NCBI RefSeq assembly: GCF_009827405.1
Contig: NZ_WTYY01000002.1
Coordinates: 248,001-312,000, forward strand
Length of the DNA: 64,000 nucleotides
Direction: 5' to 3'
Source of the DNA: Alteraurantiacibacter aestuarii
GTDB lineage: Bacteria; Pseudomonadota; Alphaproteobacteria; Sphingomonadales; Sphingomonadaceae
Shown: in pieces, positions 25,650 through 33,875 of the stretch
Numbering within the stretch: position 1 is the stretch's first letter
Layout: the number at the start of each line of letters is the position of its first letter
The notes under the pieces: generated by a model
Databases searched by the model: none
What the model was told of the DNA's origin: nothing
What the model saw: the letters and a program-made list of their open reading frames with translations, nothing else
Made by a program: the position numbers and the translations under genes

Positions 25650-26528
25650 ATGAGACGATTGCCGCCCCTTCGCGCCCTGGAGGCCTTTGTACGTGTCGTG
25701 CGCCTTGGATCGGCGCGTTCGGCGGCCAGTGAGCTGGGGCTGAGCCCGTCAGCGCTGTCGCGCCGCATCACCAATCTGGAAGAATTCACCGGCCGCAAGC
25801 TGTTCTCGCGCACGGGGCAGGCGATGAAGCTGACCGATGAGGGGCGCGCTTTCTACGATGCCGTGGCCCCGCATCTGGAAACGCTGGCGGCGGCGGTGGA
25901 ATCGCAGTCTGAGAACTTCCAGCTGCTGCGTCTGCGGCTGGGTGTGATGCCGCTGTTCGGCACGCAGCGCCTGTTCCCGCGCTTGCCCGAATTGCGCAGC
26001 CTGCATCCGCGCCTGCATCTGGACATCGACACCAGCCCGCATCTGGTGGACCGCGTGGGCGATACGCTGGATGCGGCGATCACGCTGATGACCGATCCCG
26101 ACCCGTCGTTCCACGCCGTGCAGCTGGACCAGAACACCGTCCATGCCATCTGCAGCAAGGAGCTTGCGGCACAGCTTGGACCAAAGCCGGACCTTGCCAC
26201 GCTGGAGAAGCAGACCTTCCTGGTGCACACCGACATGGCGCTGAGTTTCGAGGCGTGGAAGAAGGCGCTCGGCTTTGAAAAGCTGCGCCCGGCGGCGATT
26301 GACCACTACGATTCGGGCCAGCTGATCCTGGAGGCCGCGGCGCAGGGTCTGGGCATTGCCATGATGCATGACGATCATATGGAGCGGAACAACGATCCGC
26401 GCCTGGCCAAGCTGTTCGATGTGTCCGTGGCCAGCCCCTACAGCTACTGGTTCATCTGCCGCCCGGTCGATCTGGAAGCGCGCCCGGTGCGCATTTTCCA
26501 CGATTGGCTGGTTACCGCAGGCCTCTAG
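25650..26528 (+). CDS. LysR-family regulator, GcvA-like
   Basis: A 292-residue LysR regulator. The N-terminus RRLPPLRALEAFVRVVRLGSA and LSPSALSRRITNLEEFTG (helix-turn-helix, about 5-60) are of the GcvA/AmpR subgroup. The effector domain runs to residue 290. ATG 25650 is chosen over an upstream TTG at 25623, since GcvA-like proteins start a few residues before RLPPL. The downstream SnoaL-like gene is in the same direction 68 bp on and may be a target (inference). Confidence 0.9.
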   Translation: MRRLPPLRALEAFVRVVRLGSARSAASELGLSPSALSRRITNLEEFTGRKLFSRTGQAMKLTDEGRAFYDAVAPHLETLAAAVESQSENFQLLRLRLGVMPLFGTQRLFPRLPELRSLHPRLHLDIDTSPHLVDRVGDTLDAAITLMTDPDPSFHAVQLDQNTVHAICSKELAAQLGPKPDLATLEKQTFLVHTDMALSFEAWKKALGFEKLRPAAIDHYDSGQLILEAAAQGLGIAMMHDDHMERNNDPRLAKLFDVSVASPYSYWFICRPVDLEARPVRIFHDWLVTAGL

Positions 26529-26596
26529 CCTCACGCCGGGATTTGCGGCACAACCCTCGCATTCAGGAATGCAGATTCTGATATGAGGGGAACATC

Positions 26597-27604
26597 ATGA
26601 AATTCGTCAACACGATCCTGGCCGCCGCATTGGTGGCCGTAAGCCCGACTGCCGTCAGCGCCCAGATGCGCGCGCTCAGCGATCCGGTGGTGCCGCATCC
26701 CGATCCCGAAAGCCTGTTCTCCAGCTCCGATCCCGTGCTCCATCGCAACAAGCAGGCGGCGCTGCACATCCAGCGGGAGCTGCTCAAGTGCAATGAGTGG
26801 GCGCGCGCAGGCGAATGGCTGACCGACGCCTATATCCAGCACAATCCGGTCGCCGCATCGGGTCTGGAAGGGGTGATCTATTACTTCGTGGAAATCGCCA
26901 AGCGAGAGCCGCTTAACCCCTGCCCCGCGCTGAGCGCCGAGGACCCCAACGGCGTGGTCGCGGTGATGGCGGAAGGCGATTACGTCACCATCCTGACCCG
27001 CCGCATCATGCCCTATGCGGATAATCCGGCCGAGAGCTACACCACCACCTGGTTCGACACCTGGCGTTTCGTGGATGGCAAGGCGGACGAGCATTGGGAC
27101 CCGGCCACCCTGCCCACCGCCGCTCCGCCGCAGCCAACCGGCGTGGCGGCGATGAATGCCGAACAGCTGGCGCAGCGCATGGCCGACCGCGAGGCGATCG
27201 AGGCACGCATGTGGGCTTATGACCGCAGCCTCGATAATTACGATCCGGAAGCCTACGCCGCCAACTTCACCCCGAATGGCGCATTTGGCCGCACACAGGG
27301 CCGCGAAGCGCTGGCGCAGATGATCCGTGATCTGGCAGCCGGTCAGGAAGAACGCCGCCAGCAAGGCGTGGCCATCGCCAAGATGCACCACTTCACGATG
27401 AACCAGTGGCTGGAATTCACCGGGCCGAATTCCGCGCGCTATCACTATTACCACCAGACCGTGTTCGGCACTGGCGGAGCGGTAGGCAGCGCCACCGCTC
27501 CCGTGGTGGCAGCAGCCGGTCAGGGCGTGGACGACCTGGTGAAGGTCGACGGCGAATGGCTGATCCAGATGCGCAACGTGGCCCCCACGCGCGAGCAGGA
27601 ATAA
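26597..27604 (+). CDS. exported protein with two SnoaL/NTF2-like domains
   Basis: A 335-residue protein with a clear signal peptide (cleavage near AVSAQ, residue 22-23). Two NTF2-like alpha+beta barrels are readable: residues about 50-175 (AGEWLTDAYIQHNP ... SYTTTWFDTWRFVDGKADEHWD) and about 195-330 (YDRSLDNYDPEAYAANFTPNGAF ... VDDLVKVDGEWLIQMRNV). Single SnoaL-like domains act as cyclases, isomerases or ketosteroid-isomerase-like proteins; a tandem exported pair has no assigned role that I know. ATG 26597 has GAGGGGAA upstream. Confidence 0.82.
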   Translation: MKFVNTILAAALVAVSPTAVSAQMRALSDPVVPHPDPESLFSSSDPVLHRNKQAALHIQRELLKCNEWARAGEWLTDAYIQHNPVAASGLEGVIYYFVEIAKREPLNPCPALSAEDPNGVVAVMAEGDYVTILTRRIMPYADNPAESYTTTWFDTWRFVDGKADEHWDPATLPTAAPPQPTGVAAMNAEQLAQRMADREAIEARMWAYDRSLDNYDPEAYAANFTPNGAFGRTQGREALAQMIRDLAAGQEERRQQGVAIAKMHHFTMNQWLEFTGPNSARYHYYHQTVFGTGGAVGSATAPVVAAAGQGVDDLVKVDGEWLIQMRNVAPTREQE

Positions 27605-27613
27605 CCCCCTGCG

Positions 27614-27634
27614 CATCCTCCCTGCGGGAGGATG
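27614..27634. terminator. hairpin between convergent genes
   Basis: An 8-bp perfect stem (27614-27621 with 27627-27634) with a 5-nt loop sits 10 bp after the SnoaL-like gene and 27 bp before the end of the convergent lipoprotein gene. No T tract; a bidirectional rho-independent-like or mRNA-end structure. Confidence 0.55.
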
Positions 27635-27660
27635 ACCGCGCAAGGGCTCGAAGAACCCTG

Positions 27661-27972
27661 TTACCCGCGACCAAAGAAGCGCGAGATGTCAAACCAGACA
27701 TCTCGCGCTTCCTGCGTCTGGGGATCGATCACGCGCAGCACATCGAATGTGCGGCCATCGATACGGTGCACTTCCTGCGACTGGCTTTGCAGGCCCAGCA
27801 GGCGCAGGATTTCATATTCCTGCGCCACGCTGGACACCACATAGGCATCGTCCGGCCCGGTCCCGCCCGCAGAGGCGAGCACGGTGGGCGCATCGGGCGG
27901 CAGCAGGCAGCCCGAAAGGCCCGCCGACAGGGTGCCAGCCAGCAAGGCCGCCGCAAGTCGGCGGGCGATCAT
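27661..27972 (-). CDS. small lipoprotein of unknown function
   Basis: A 103-residue protein with a type II signal peptide; the lipobox is LSGC with the modified Cys at residue 22. The mature part is only about 80 residues (QEYEILRLLGLQSQSQEV, then FDVLRVIDPQTQEARDVWFDISRFFG) and matches no family I can name. Its ATG overlaps the ppiB stop codon (TGATG), so it is translated from the ppiB message, which supports it being real. Asp at the +2 position is absent (mature N-terminus CLLPP), so outer-membrane sorting is likely (inference). Confidence 0.72.
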   Translation of the reverse strand: MIARRLAAALLAGTLSAGLSGCLLPPDAPTVLASAGGTGPDDAYVVSSVAQEYEILRLLGLQSQSQEVHRIDGRTFDVLRVIDPQTQEARDVWFDISRFFGRG

Positions 27973-28436
27973 CAGCTGATGGTGGCCTTGACGATCTTGC
28001 CGGGTTCGCGCGGCGGCTCACCCTTGGGCAGGGCGTCGACATGTTCCATGCCGCTCTCCACTTCGCCCCAGACGGTATATTGCCGATCCAGGAAACGGGC
28101 ATCGTCCAGGCAGATGAAGAACTGGCTGTTGGCGCTGTCGGGCACCTGCGTGCGCGCCATCGAGCATACACCGCGCGAATGCGGCGCGTCGTTGAATTCT
28201 GCCTTCAGGTCAGGCTTGTCGGAACCGCCCATGCCGGTGCCGGTGGGATCACCGCCCTGCGCCATGAAGCCGGGGATCACGCGGTGGAACACCACGCCAT
28301 CGTAAAAGCCTTCGCCCACCAGTTCCTTGATCCGCGCAACATGCCCCGGCGCAAGGTCCGGCCGCAGCTTGATCACGACGTCACCGCCCTCACCATTGGC
28401 AGTTTCGAGGGTGAAGGTAAGCTTTTCGTCGGCCAT
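27972..28436 (-). CDS. peptidyl-prolyl cis-trans isomerase, cyclophilin type
   Basis: A 154-residue single-domain cyclophilin that catalyses proline isomerisation during protein folding. Catalytic-site blocks FYDGVVFHRVIPGFMAQGGD (about 42-61) and DSANSQFFICLDDARFLD are intact. There is no signal peptide, so it is cytosolic (PpiB type). It is translationally coupled to the small lipoprotein downstream. Confidence 0.95.
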   Translation of the reverse strand: MADEKLTFTLETANGEGGDVVIKLRPDLAPGHVARIKELVGEGFYDGVVFHRVIPGFMAQGGDPTGTGMGGSDKPDLKAEFNDAPHSRGVCSMARTQVPDSANSQFFICLDDARFLDRQYTVWGEVESGMEHVDALPKGEPPREPGKIVKATIS

Positions 28437-28549
28437 GCAATATTCTCCTTTGATAATTTGCGTGGGGGTATAGGCGCAATGGCGGCAAAGTCACCCCGCA
28501 CCGGTGCGGGCGGCTTGCTTTTGTGCGCGGCGGCATTAGGCCGTGGATC

Positions 28550-29965
28550 ATGTCTCAAACCGATCTCCAGGAACTCGAAGACGAGAACGCCGTGCAGGGC
28601 GAGGGAGAGGAGTTTGACGAGGAAAACCGCCTCAAGCCGGAATTCGTGCGCGCCGTACGCGATGCGCTGGAGGAGGAGGACGAGAGCCGCGCCTATGAGC
28701 TGGTGGAACCGCTCCACCCGGCCGACATCGCCGACCTTCTGGAACTGCTGGAACCGGGCGAACGGCGCGAACTCGCTTCTGCCATAACCGATTTGATGAC
28801 CGGCGACGTGATCGCCGAGCTCAACGATTACGTGCGTGAAAGCATGGTGGAGGCGCTGCCCGCCTCCGCCGTGGCCGAAATCGCCGAACAGCTGGATACC
28901 GACGATGCCGTCCAGTTGATCGAGGATCTGGACGACGAGGACCAGCAGGCGGTTCTGGCCGAGATGGACGCCGAGGACCGCGCAGCCATCGAATCGGCGC
29001 TCGCCTACCCGGAGGAATCCGCCGGCCGCCTGATGCAGCGCGAGCTGGTGGCCGTGCCCGAACACATGACCGTGGGCGATTTGATCGATTATCTGCGCGA
29101 TCATGACGACCTGACCACCGAGTTCTGGGAAGTGTTCGTGGTCGATCACCGCCATCGCCCGATCGGCACCTGCCAGCTTTCATGGGTCATGCGCACCCCG
29201 CGCCACATCCCGCTGACCGATGTGATGAAGCGCGACCAGACGCTGATCCCCACGGACATGGATCAGGAAGAAGTGGCGCTGCGGTTCCAGAAATACGCGC
29301 TGATCTCCGCCGCCGTGGTCGATGAGAGCGGGCGGCTGGTGGGCCAGCTGACAGTCGATGATATCGTCCACATCATTCAGGAAGAAGCGGGCGAGGATGC
29401 CCTGCTGATGTCCGGCGCGGGCGAAGGCGACATTAACGAGCCGATCCGCGATGCCTATTTCGCCCGCGTGCGCTGGCTGATCGCCAATCTGGGCACGGCG
29501 CTGGTCGCCAGCCTGATCATCGCCGCATTCGGCGCCGCGATAGAGAAGCTGGTGGCGCTGGCCATTCTGATGCCCGTTGTCGCCAGCATCGGCGGCAATG
29601 CCGGCACGCAGACGATGGCGGTGACCGTGCGCGCCATCGCCATGAACCAGCTGACCAAATCCAACACCAGGCGCATGCTGTGGCGGGAATTTCGCGTGGC
29701 CCTGCTCAATGGCGTGACCGTGGCGGCGCTGATCGGCATGGCAACGGCGGTGATCTTCACCCCGCAACTGGGCGCAGTGATCACCACCGCCGTGGTCATC
29801 AACATCGTCACCGCAGGCCTGGCCGGTGTGGCGGTGCCAGTGATTTTCGAGCGGCTGGATCAGGACCCCGCCGTGGCCAGCAGCGTGTTCGTGACCATGA
29901 TAACCGATTCAATGGGCTTCTTCGCCTTCCTGGGGCTCGCCGTGGCGGCTGGCCTGGCCGTCTGA
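28550..29965 (+). CDS. mgtE: magnesium transporter MgtE
   Basis: A 471-residue Mg2+ channel. An acidic N-terminal superhelical domain (about 40-145, LHPADIADLLELL) is followed by a CBS pair (about 150-275, YPEESAGRLMQRELVAVPE) and five C-terminal membrane segments carrying the conserved MPVVASIGGNAGTQTMAVTVRA. ATG 28550 (MSQTD) is chosen over an in-frame start at 28523. MgtE is normally gated by cytosolic Mg2+ bound in the N and CBS domains. It is convergent with the ZntB-like gene. Confidence 0.95.
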   Translation: MSQTDLQELEDENAVQGEGEEFDEENRLKPEFVRAVRDALEEEDESRAYELVEPLHPADIADLLELLEPGERRELASAITDLMTGDVIAELNDYVRESMVEALPASAVAEIAEQLDTDDAVQLIEDLDDEDQQAVLAEMDAEDRAAIESALAYPEESAGRLMQRELVAVPEHMTVGDLIDYLRDHDDLTTEFWEVFVVDHRHRPIGTCQLSWVMRTPRHIPLTDVMKRDQTLIPTDMDQEEVALRFQKYALISAAVVDESGRLVGQLTVDDIVHIIQEEAGEDALLMSGAGEGDINEPIRDAYFARVRWLIANLGTALVASLIIAAFGAAIEKLVALAILMPVVASIGGNAGTQTMAVTVRAIAMNQLTKSNTRRMLWREFRVALLNGVTVAALIGMATAVIFTPQLGAVITTAVVINIVTAGLAGVAVPVIFERLDQDPAVASSVFVTMITDSMGFFAFLGLAVAAGLAV

Positions 29966-29981
29966 CAAAGCAGCGCTGTCA

Positions 29982-29997
29982 CACCGCAGGGGCGGTG
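29982..29997. terminator. short hairpin between mgtE and the ZntB-like gene
   Basis: A 6-bp stem (29982-29987 with 29992-29997, 4-nt loop) fills the 33-bp gap between the two convergent stop codons. It is too short to be sure of function. Confidence 0.35.
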
Positions 29998-29998
29998 A

Positions 29999-30958
29999 TT
30001 ACCTGCCCAGCCAGTGGCGCATGCCGAACCAGCCCAGGACGATAAGCCCCACCACGTTGCAAAAGGCGACCACTCCCCAGAATGCCCAAGGCTGATTGGC
30101 AAAGGGAATACCTTGCACATTCATGCCCAGCAGCCCGGTAATGAATGTCAGCGGCAGGAAGATGAAGGCGACAATCGCAATCATCAGACTGCGCTGATCA
30201 ACCAGTTCCGCGCGCAGATCGGTGAGTTGTTCATGCAGCAAGGCGGCGCGTTCGCGGATCGCTTCCAGTTCCTCCGCCATTCTCGAAAAACGGTCCGCAG
30301 CCTCGCGGATGTGAAGGCGGTCATCGTCGGCAAGCCAGTCCACTCTCAGACCGGCCAGAGTCAGCAGCGCATCCCGGTTGGGAGCGATAAAGCGCCTGAA
30401 GGCGATGGCCTGGGAGCGGATTGTCGCGATCCGGCGGCGAAGCTGGTAAATATTGCCTGCTTCGAGCTCGCTCTCGCAATCGTCAACATCGTCACCAAGG
30501 CTTGCCACCTGAGGGTCCAGACCATTGCTGATGGACTGGGAGAACGCCGCCACCAGATCGCCGCAATCGGAAATTGCGCCGGCCTTCATCGCCGTTGCAA
30601 CCTGGCTGGTTGCGGCAAGGCCGCGGCGGCTGACAGAGATCACCCTGTCGCCGTGGACCCACGCACGAATGGAAACCAGCCTGTCGCCATCGGGAGCTGG
30701 CAGCGCCGCTGGCCCCCTCAGATTGATCAGCGCGCCATCCTCGATCTGGTCGCACCTGGGCCGGGTTTCCGATGCGACAAGGGCGGCAAACACGACGGCG
30801 GGAATGTCCGTCCGCTGAATTTTCAGCGAGATATCGGCATCGCTTGCCTGCTCGATATGTTCCCACAGCAAGGCTGCGCCATCCACCGCCACGTCCTTGC
30901 CCTCGGCAAGTTCACGGACAACATTGTCGCCGGATCGGACGAGGACAAAACCAATCAT
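29999..30958 (-). CDS. CorA-family metal transporter, ZntB-like
   Basis: A 319-residue CorA/ZntB-type channel. The large N-terminal cytosolic domain reaches about residue 255, then two membrane helices with the pore motif GMN in FITGLLGMNVQGIPFA. The text around the pore and WAFWGVVAFC suggests the ZntB branch (zinc) rather than CorA (magnesium), but this cannot be settled by eye. It starts 26 bp after the tatA-like gene stop, in the same direction. Confidence 0.9.
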   Translation of the reverse strand: MIGFVLVRSGDNVVRELAEGKDVAVDGAALLWEHIEQASDADISLKIQRTDIPAVVFAALVASETRPRCDQIEDGALINLRGPAALPAPDGDRLVSIRAWVHGDRVISVSRRGLAATSQVATAMKAGAISDCGDLVAAFSQSISNGLDPQVASLGDDVDDCESELEAGNIYQLRRRIATIRSQAIAFRRFIAPNRDALLTLAGLRVDWLADDDRLHIREAADRFSRMAEELEAIRERAALLHEQLTDLRAELVDQRSLMIAIVAFIFLPLTFITGLLGMNVQGIPFANQPWAFWGVVAFCNVVGLIVLGWFGMRHWLGR

Positions 30959-30983
30959 TCTGGCGGAGCGCCCGATGGCGCCA

Positions 30984-31205
30984 TTATTCCGGCTTTACCG
31001 GCGCGGATTCAATCTCTGCACGGATCGTGGGCAATGTCTCAATGCTCTTGGCAGGAGCACTCTCATCCTCACCCGCCATTCCCTTGCGGAAGCTGGTAAT
31101 GCCCTTGCCGAAATCGCCCATCGTCTCTGAAATGCGGCCCCGGCCGAAAAGGACCATCGCAACCACCAGTACTATGACCCAATGGGTCAATGACAGACTT
31201 CCCAT
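30984..31205 (-). CDS. Sec-independent translocase TatA/E subunit
   Basis: A 73-residue TatA-type protein: one N-terminal membrane helix (LTHWVIVLVVAMVLFG), the hinge FGRGRISETMGDFGKGI with an amphipathic helix, and a charged tail. TatA polymers form the passage for folded twin-arginine proteins. No tatB or tatC lies next to it; the following gene is the ZntB-like channel. It may be a TatE-like extra copy or a tatA separated from its partners. Three proteins in the window carry Tat-like signals (5226, 33875 and 42774 genes). Confidence 0.88.
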   Translation of the reverse strand: MGSLSLTHWVIVLVVAMVLFGRGRISETMGDFGKGITSFRKGMAGEDESAPAKSIETLPTIRAEIESAPVKPE

Positions 31206-31462
31206 AATTGCTCCTTGCGCGAAAAAAGCTTCGCCAGATGAGCGGCGTATTTAGTCCTGTCCCTCGCATTGTTCCAGTGCCCCGGTGCGCCGGATGCATT
31301 ATTCGATTCCGCCAGTGCCCGGCGATCGAAATCCGGCCCGCTCGCCAGCCAGTCATGCCACAGGCAATGCCCCGCCCGTATCACCGCCCGCATTGCCGCA
31401 GAAAAGGCAGGATGGGGCACAGGGGCTTTCGCATTTCCGCCCGAAACCCTATCTCCCTCCCC

Positions 31463-31861
31463 ATGCCGCTCAACATGACCAAGATCGCCTACAAGGCCGC
31501 CTCGCTGGAAGAGGTGCAGGACTGGTTCAGCGGAGATGAGGCGCAAAAGCGCGTGCGCACACGCTACCTGCCAAAGCGGCATGCGGAGATGGAAGGCGGA
31601 TCGCTCTATTGGATATTCCAGGGCGCGCTGGTGGGCCGATCGCCCATTGTGGGCTTTGAGCAGCGCGACAGCGACGGGCACTGGGACATCATCCTCGAAA
31701 ACCGTTTCATCCTCGTCCACCCGCAGGCCAAGCGCGGCCATCAGGGCTGGCGCTACCTGACCGAAAAGACCGCGCCAAAGGACCTGGCCGCCGGCGAAGT
31801 GGCGGGCGATGCGATGCCCGGCGTGCTGGTACGCAAATTGAGCAAACTCGGGCTGGTCTAG
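31463..31861 (+). CDS. DUF1489 family protein
   Basis: A 132-residue protein of the alphaproteobacterial DUF1489 family. It begins MPLNMTKIAYKAASLEEVQDWF and has the family blocks RYLPKRHAEMEGGSLYWI and HPQAKRGHQGWRYL. No membrane segment or signal. Function unknown. The frame is open back to 31208, but ATG 31463 is the family start. The 257 bp between tatA (start 31205) and this gene show no further gene and should hold both promoters. Confidence 0.85.
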   Translation: MPLNMTKIAYKAASLEEVQDWFSGDEAQKRVRTRYLPKRHAEMEGGSLYWIFQGALVGRSPIVGFEQRDSDGHWDIILENRFILVHPQAKRGHQGWRYLTEKTAPKDLAAGEVAGDAMPGVLVRKLSKLGLV

Positions 31862-32010
31862 CGCGGGATCGCCTTGCGCCCTGCCCGAATGCATGGCCGC
31901 CGCATCTGTCCTGCGAACACGGCCCTTCGCCAATTACGTATTTGGGCCGATCAGCATGGGCCTTATCCTCCAAAGCTCAAGCGCGAAACCGCAAGAGCAG
32001 GAGAAGGCCA

Positions 32011-32259
32011 ATGCCCAAACGCCGGATAATCCATTCCGACAACAAACTGATCGATTCGATGGCGGAATTTCCCACCCCTTCGCAAGGCAGCACTTCCGGC
32101 GGCGAGGTGAACAGGCTGGTGGGTGCGCGCGCCGAGATGAACCGTGTGATCGATCCCGATGACAGGGAACGCGCCATCGGCAGCGACAATCCTGCCGAAG
32201 ACGCCCTCAAAGGCCGCAAGACCAGCACCAAGATCCAGAGCGATCGCACCAGGCGCTGA
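32011..32259 (+). CDS. small hydrophilic protein of unknown function
   Basis: An 82-residue, highly charged protein without hydrophobic segments (MPKRRIIHSDNKLIDSMAEF ... DNPAEDALKGRKTSTKIQSD). ATG 32011 has a strong AGGAGAAGG Shine-Dalgarno, which is the main reason to believe it is expressed; the in-frame start at 31942 lacks one. I do not recognise a family. It is Gly/Ser-poor in the core and probably partly disordered. Confidence 0.6.
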   Translation: MPKRRIIHSDNKLIDSMAEFPTPSQGSTSGGEVNRLVGARAEMNRVIDPDDRERAIGSDNPAEDALKGRKTSTKIQSDRTRR

Positions 32260-32301
32260 TCGTCCCGCCGGATTCTCCGCGTAATCAGGCTATCGGGGCG
32301 T

Positions 32302-32982
32302 TCAGCTCATCGCTTCCATGCTGGCGAGTTTGTACAGCGCCTGCTTGTAATCATCGGGCGGGGCTGCACCTTGCAGGATATATTTGCCGTTGACCACGAA
32401 TGTGGGGACGGAGGTGATCTGGTTTTGCAGCCCGCGCTGCTCCTCCATTTTCACCGCTGCGGACAGCGCCTCATCGTCCAGCGCGGCGGCGGCGGCTTCG
32501 CGGTCGAAACCCTCGGCTGCGGCTATATCGAGCAGCACTTCGCGGTCGGAGATATTGCGGCGTTGCTGGAAATAGGCGCGGAACATGGCCTTCTTCAGCC
32601 TCACCTGAGCGTCCGCATTCGCGACGGTCAGCGCCCAGCGCAGCAGCATGTGCGCCTGATGCGTGTTCCACACCATCAGCACCGGCTCCTCCCCCTCGCC
32701 CGAATAGGCCATGGGAAAGCCCGCTTCCGCGCCCGTCGCCTCCACATTGCGGCGCATCTGCAAAACGTCCGCCGGGGTCTTGCCATAGGCCTTGGCCAGC
32801 AGGTCCACCTGATTGTGGCCCTCGGGGCCCATCTGCGGGTTCAGTTCGAACGGCATGAAGCGCATTTCCACGTCCACATCGCCCGCCAGATCGGCCACGG
32901 CCTGTTCGAACTGGGTGCAGCCGATCGCGCACCAGGGGCACACCACGTCGGACCAGATGTCCACGGTCAGTTTATCGCTCAT
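32302..32982 (-). CDS. DsbA-family oxidoreductase, FrnE type
   Basis: A 226-residue thioredoxin-fold protein of the FrnE subgroup. It begins MSDKLTVDIWSDVVCPWCAIG; the active site is CPWC (Cys15-Cys18). FMPFELNPQMGPEG and the cis-Pro region TSVPTFVVNGKYILQGA are typical. There is no signal peptide, so it works in the cytosol, where FrnE proteins act in oxidative-stress protection. The frame is open to 33198, but ATG 32982 overlaps the nudC stop (ATGA), giving a coupled start. Confidence 0.92.
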   Translation of the reverse strand: MSDKLTVDIWSDVVCPWCAIGCTQFEQAVADLAGDVDVEMRFMPFELNPQMGPEGHNQVDLLAKAYGKTPADVLQMRRNVEATGAEAGFPMAYSGEGEEPVLMVWNTHQAHMLLRWALTVANADAQVRLKKAMFRAYFQQRRNISDREVLLDIAAAEGFDREAAAAALDDEALSAAVKMEEQRGLQNQITSVPTFVVNGKYILQGAAPPDDYKQALYKLASMEAMS

Positions 32983-33875
32983 GTCTCTTGCTCCAGCCAC
33001 CATCTCAGCAGGTGATTGGCAATAGCGTGTCTGGGCGGCGGAATGAAGCTGGTGGCATCGCGTCCATGCTCCATCGCCTCCGCCACTTCGGCGCGGGTGA
33101 ACCAGCGCGCGTCCTCCAGCTCGGTATAATCCACCGTCAGATCGCGCTGATCGGTGAAACCGTGGCAGCCGATCATCAGTTGCGACGGGAACGGCCACGG
33201 CTGGCTGGCAATATAGCTGACCGAATGGACGGTGACGCCCGCCTCCTCCAGGACTTCACGCGATACGGCCTGTTCGATGGTTTCCCCCGGCTCGATAAAA
33301 CCGGCCAGCGCGGAATAGCTGCGCGCGGGGTAATGCGGGCCGCGGCCCAGCAGCAGCTCGCCCCCGTTCGCAGTGGAGTTCTCCACCAGCATGATGGCGA
33401 CGGGATCGGTGCGCGGGAAGTGCTGTGCTTCGCAGGAAGGGCAATCGCGCTGCCAGCCGCCCTTGGCCAGCACGGTGGGCGCGCCGCATTTGGCGCAGAA
33501 CCGGTGCCGCGCGTGCCAGTCCACCAGGCTGCGCGCACCGCCGTACAGCGCCAGTTCTCCCTGCGAGAGACGCGAGATCGCCGCCCAGCTCTTGCGGTGG
33601 GCATAGGCGGGCAGGTCATCGCCCTCATTCGGCACAGCGGCAAAGGCGGGCGCGCCATCCTTCAGGCCAAGGAAAACCACATCCGCATCGTCTGCCAGCT
33701 GCCCGAAACCGGTCCACACCAGCCGGTCATCCGCGTCCAGTTCGGGCGCAAGGCCATCCAGCGCCAGCAGCAGTGCATCGGGACCGGCGCGCAGCTGCGC
33801 CAGCCTGTCAGCATCGGTGCGCAGGTGATCGGCACGGTCCAGCCCGTGCGCGGCAAAGGAAATCTCGGCAGCCAT
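32979..33875 (-). CDS. nudC: NADH pyrophosphatase / NAD-decapping hydrolase NudC
   Basis: A 298-residue Nudix hydrolase that cleaves NAD(H) and removes NAD caps from RNA. Domains: an N-terminal domain (1-125), a zinc ribbon with FCAKC and CPSC (about 127-150), the Nudix box GFIEPGETIEQAVSREVLEEAG (split here as G-x5-E-x7-REVLEEAG, about 190-212), and the NudC-specific SQPWPFPSQLM after it. Its start overlaps the stop of the upstream serine hydrolase (TAATG), and its stop overlaps the FrnE start, so the three form one coupled operon. Confidence 0.95.
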   Translation of the reverse strand: MAAEISFAAHGLDRADHLRTDADRLAQLRAGPDALLLALDGLAPELDADDRLVWTGFGQLADDADVVFLGLKDGAPAFAAVPNEGDDLPAYAHRKSWAAISRLSQGELALYGGARSLVDWHARHRFCAKCGAPTVLAKGGWQRDCPSCEAQHFPRTDPVAIMLVENSTANGGELLLGRGPHYPARSYSALAGFIEPGETIEQAVSREVLEEAGVTVHSVSYIASQPWPFPSQLMIGCHGFTDQRDLTVDYTELEDARWFTRAEVAEAMEHGRDATSFIPPPRHAIANHLLRWWLEQET

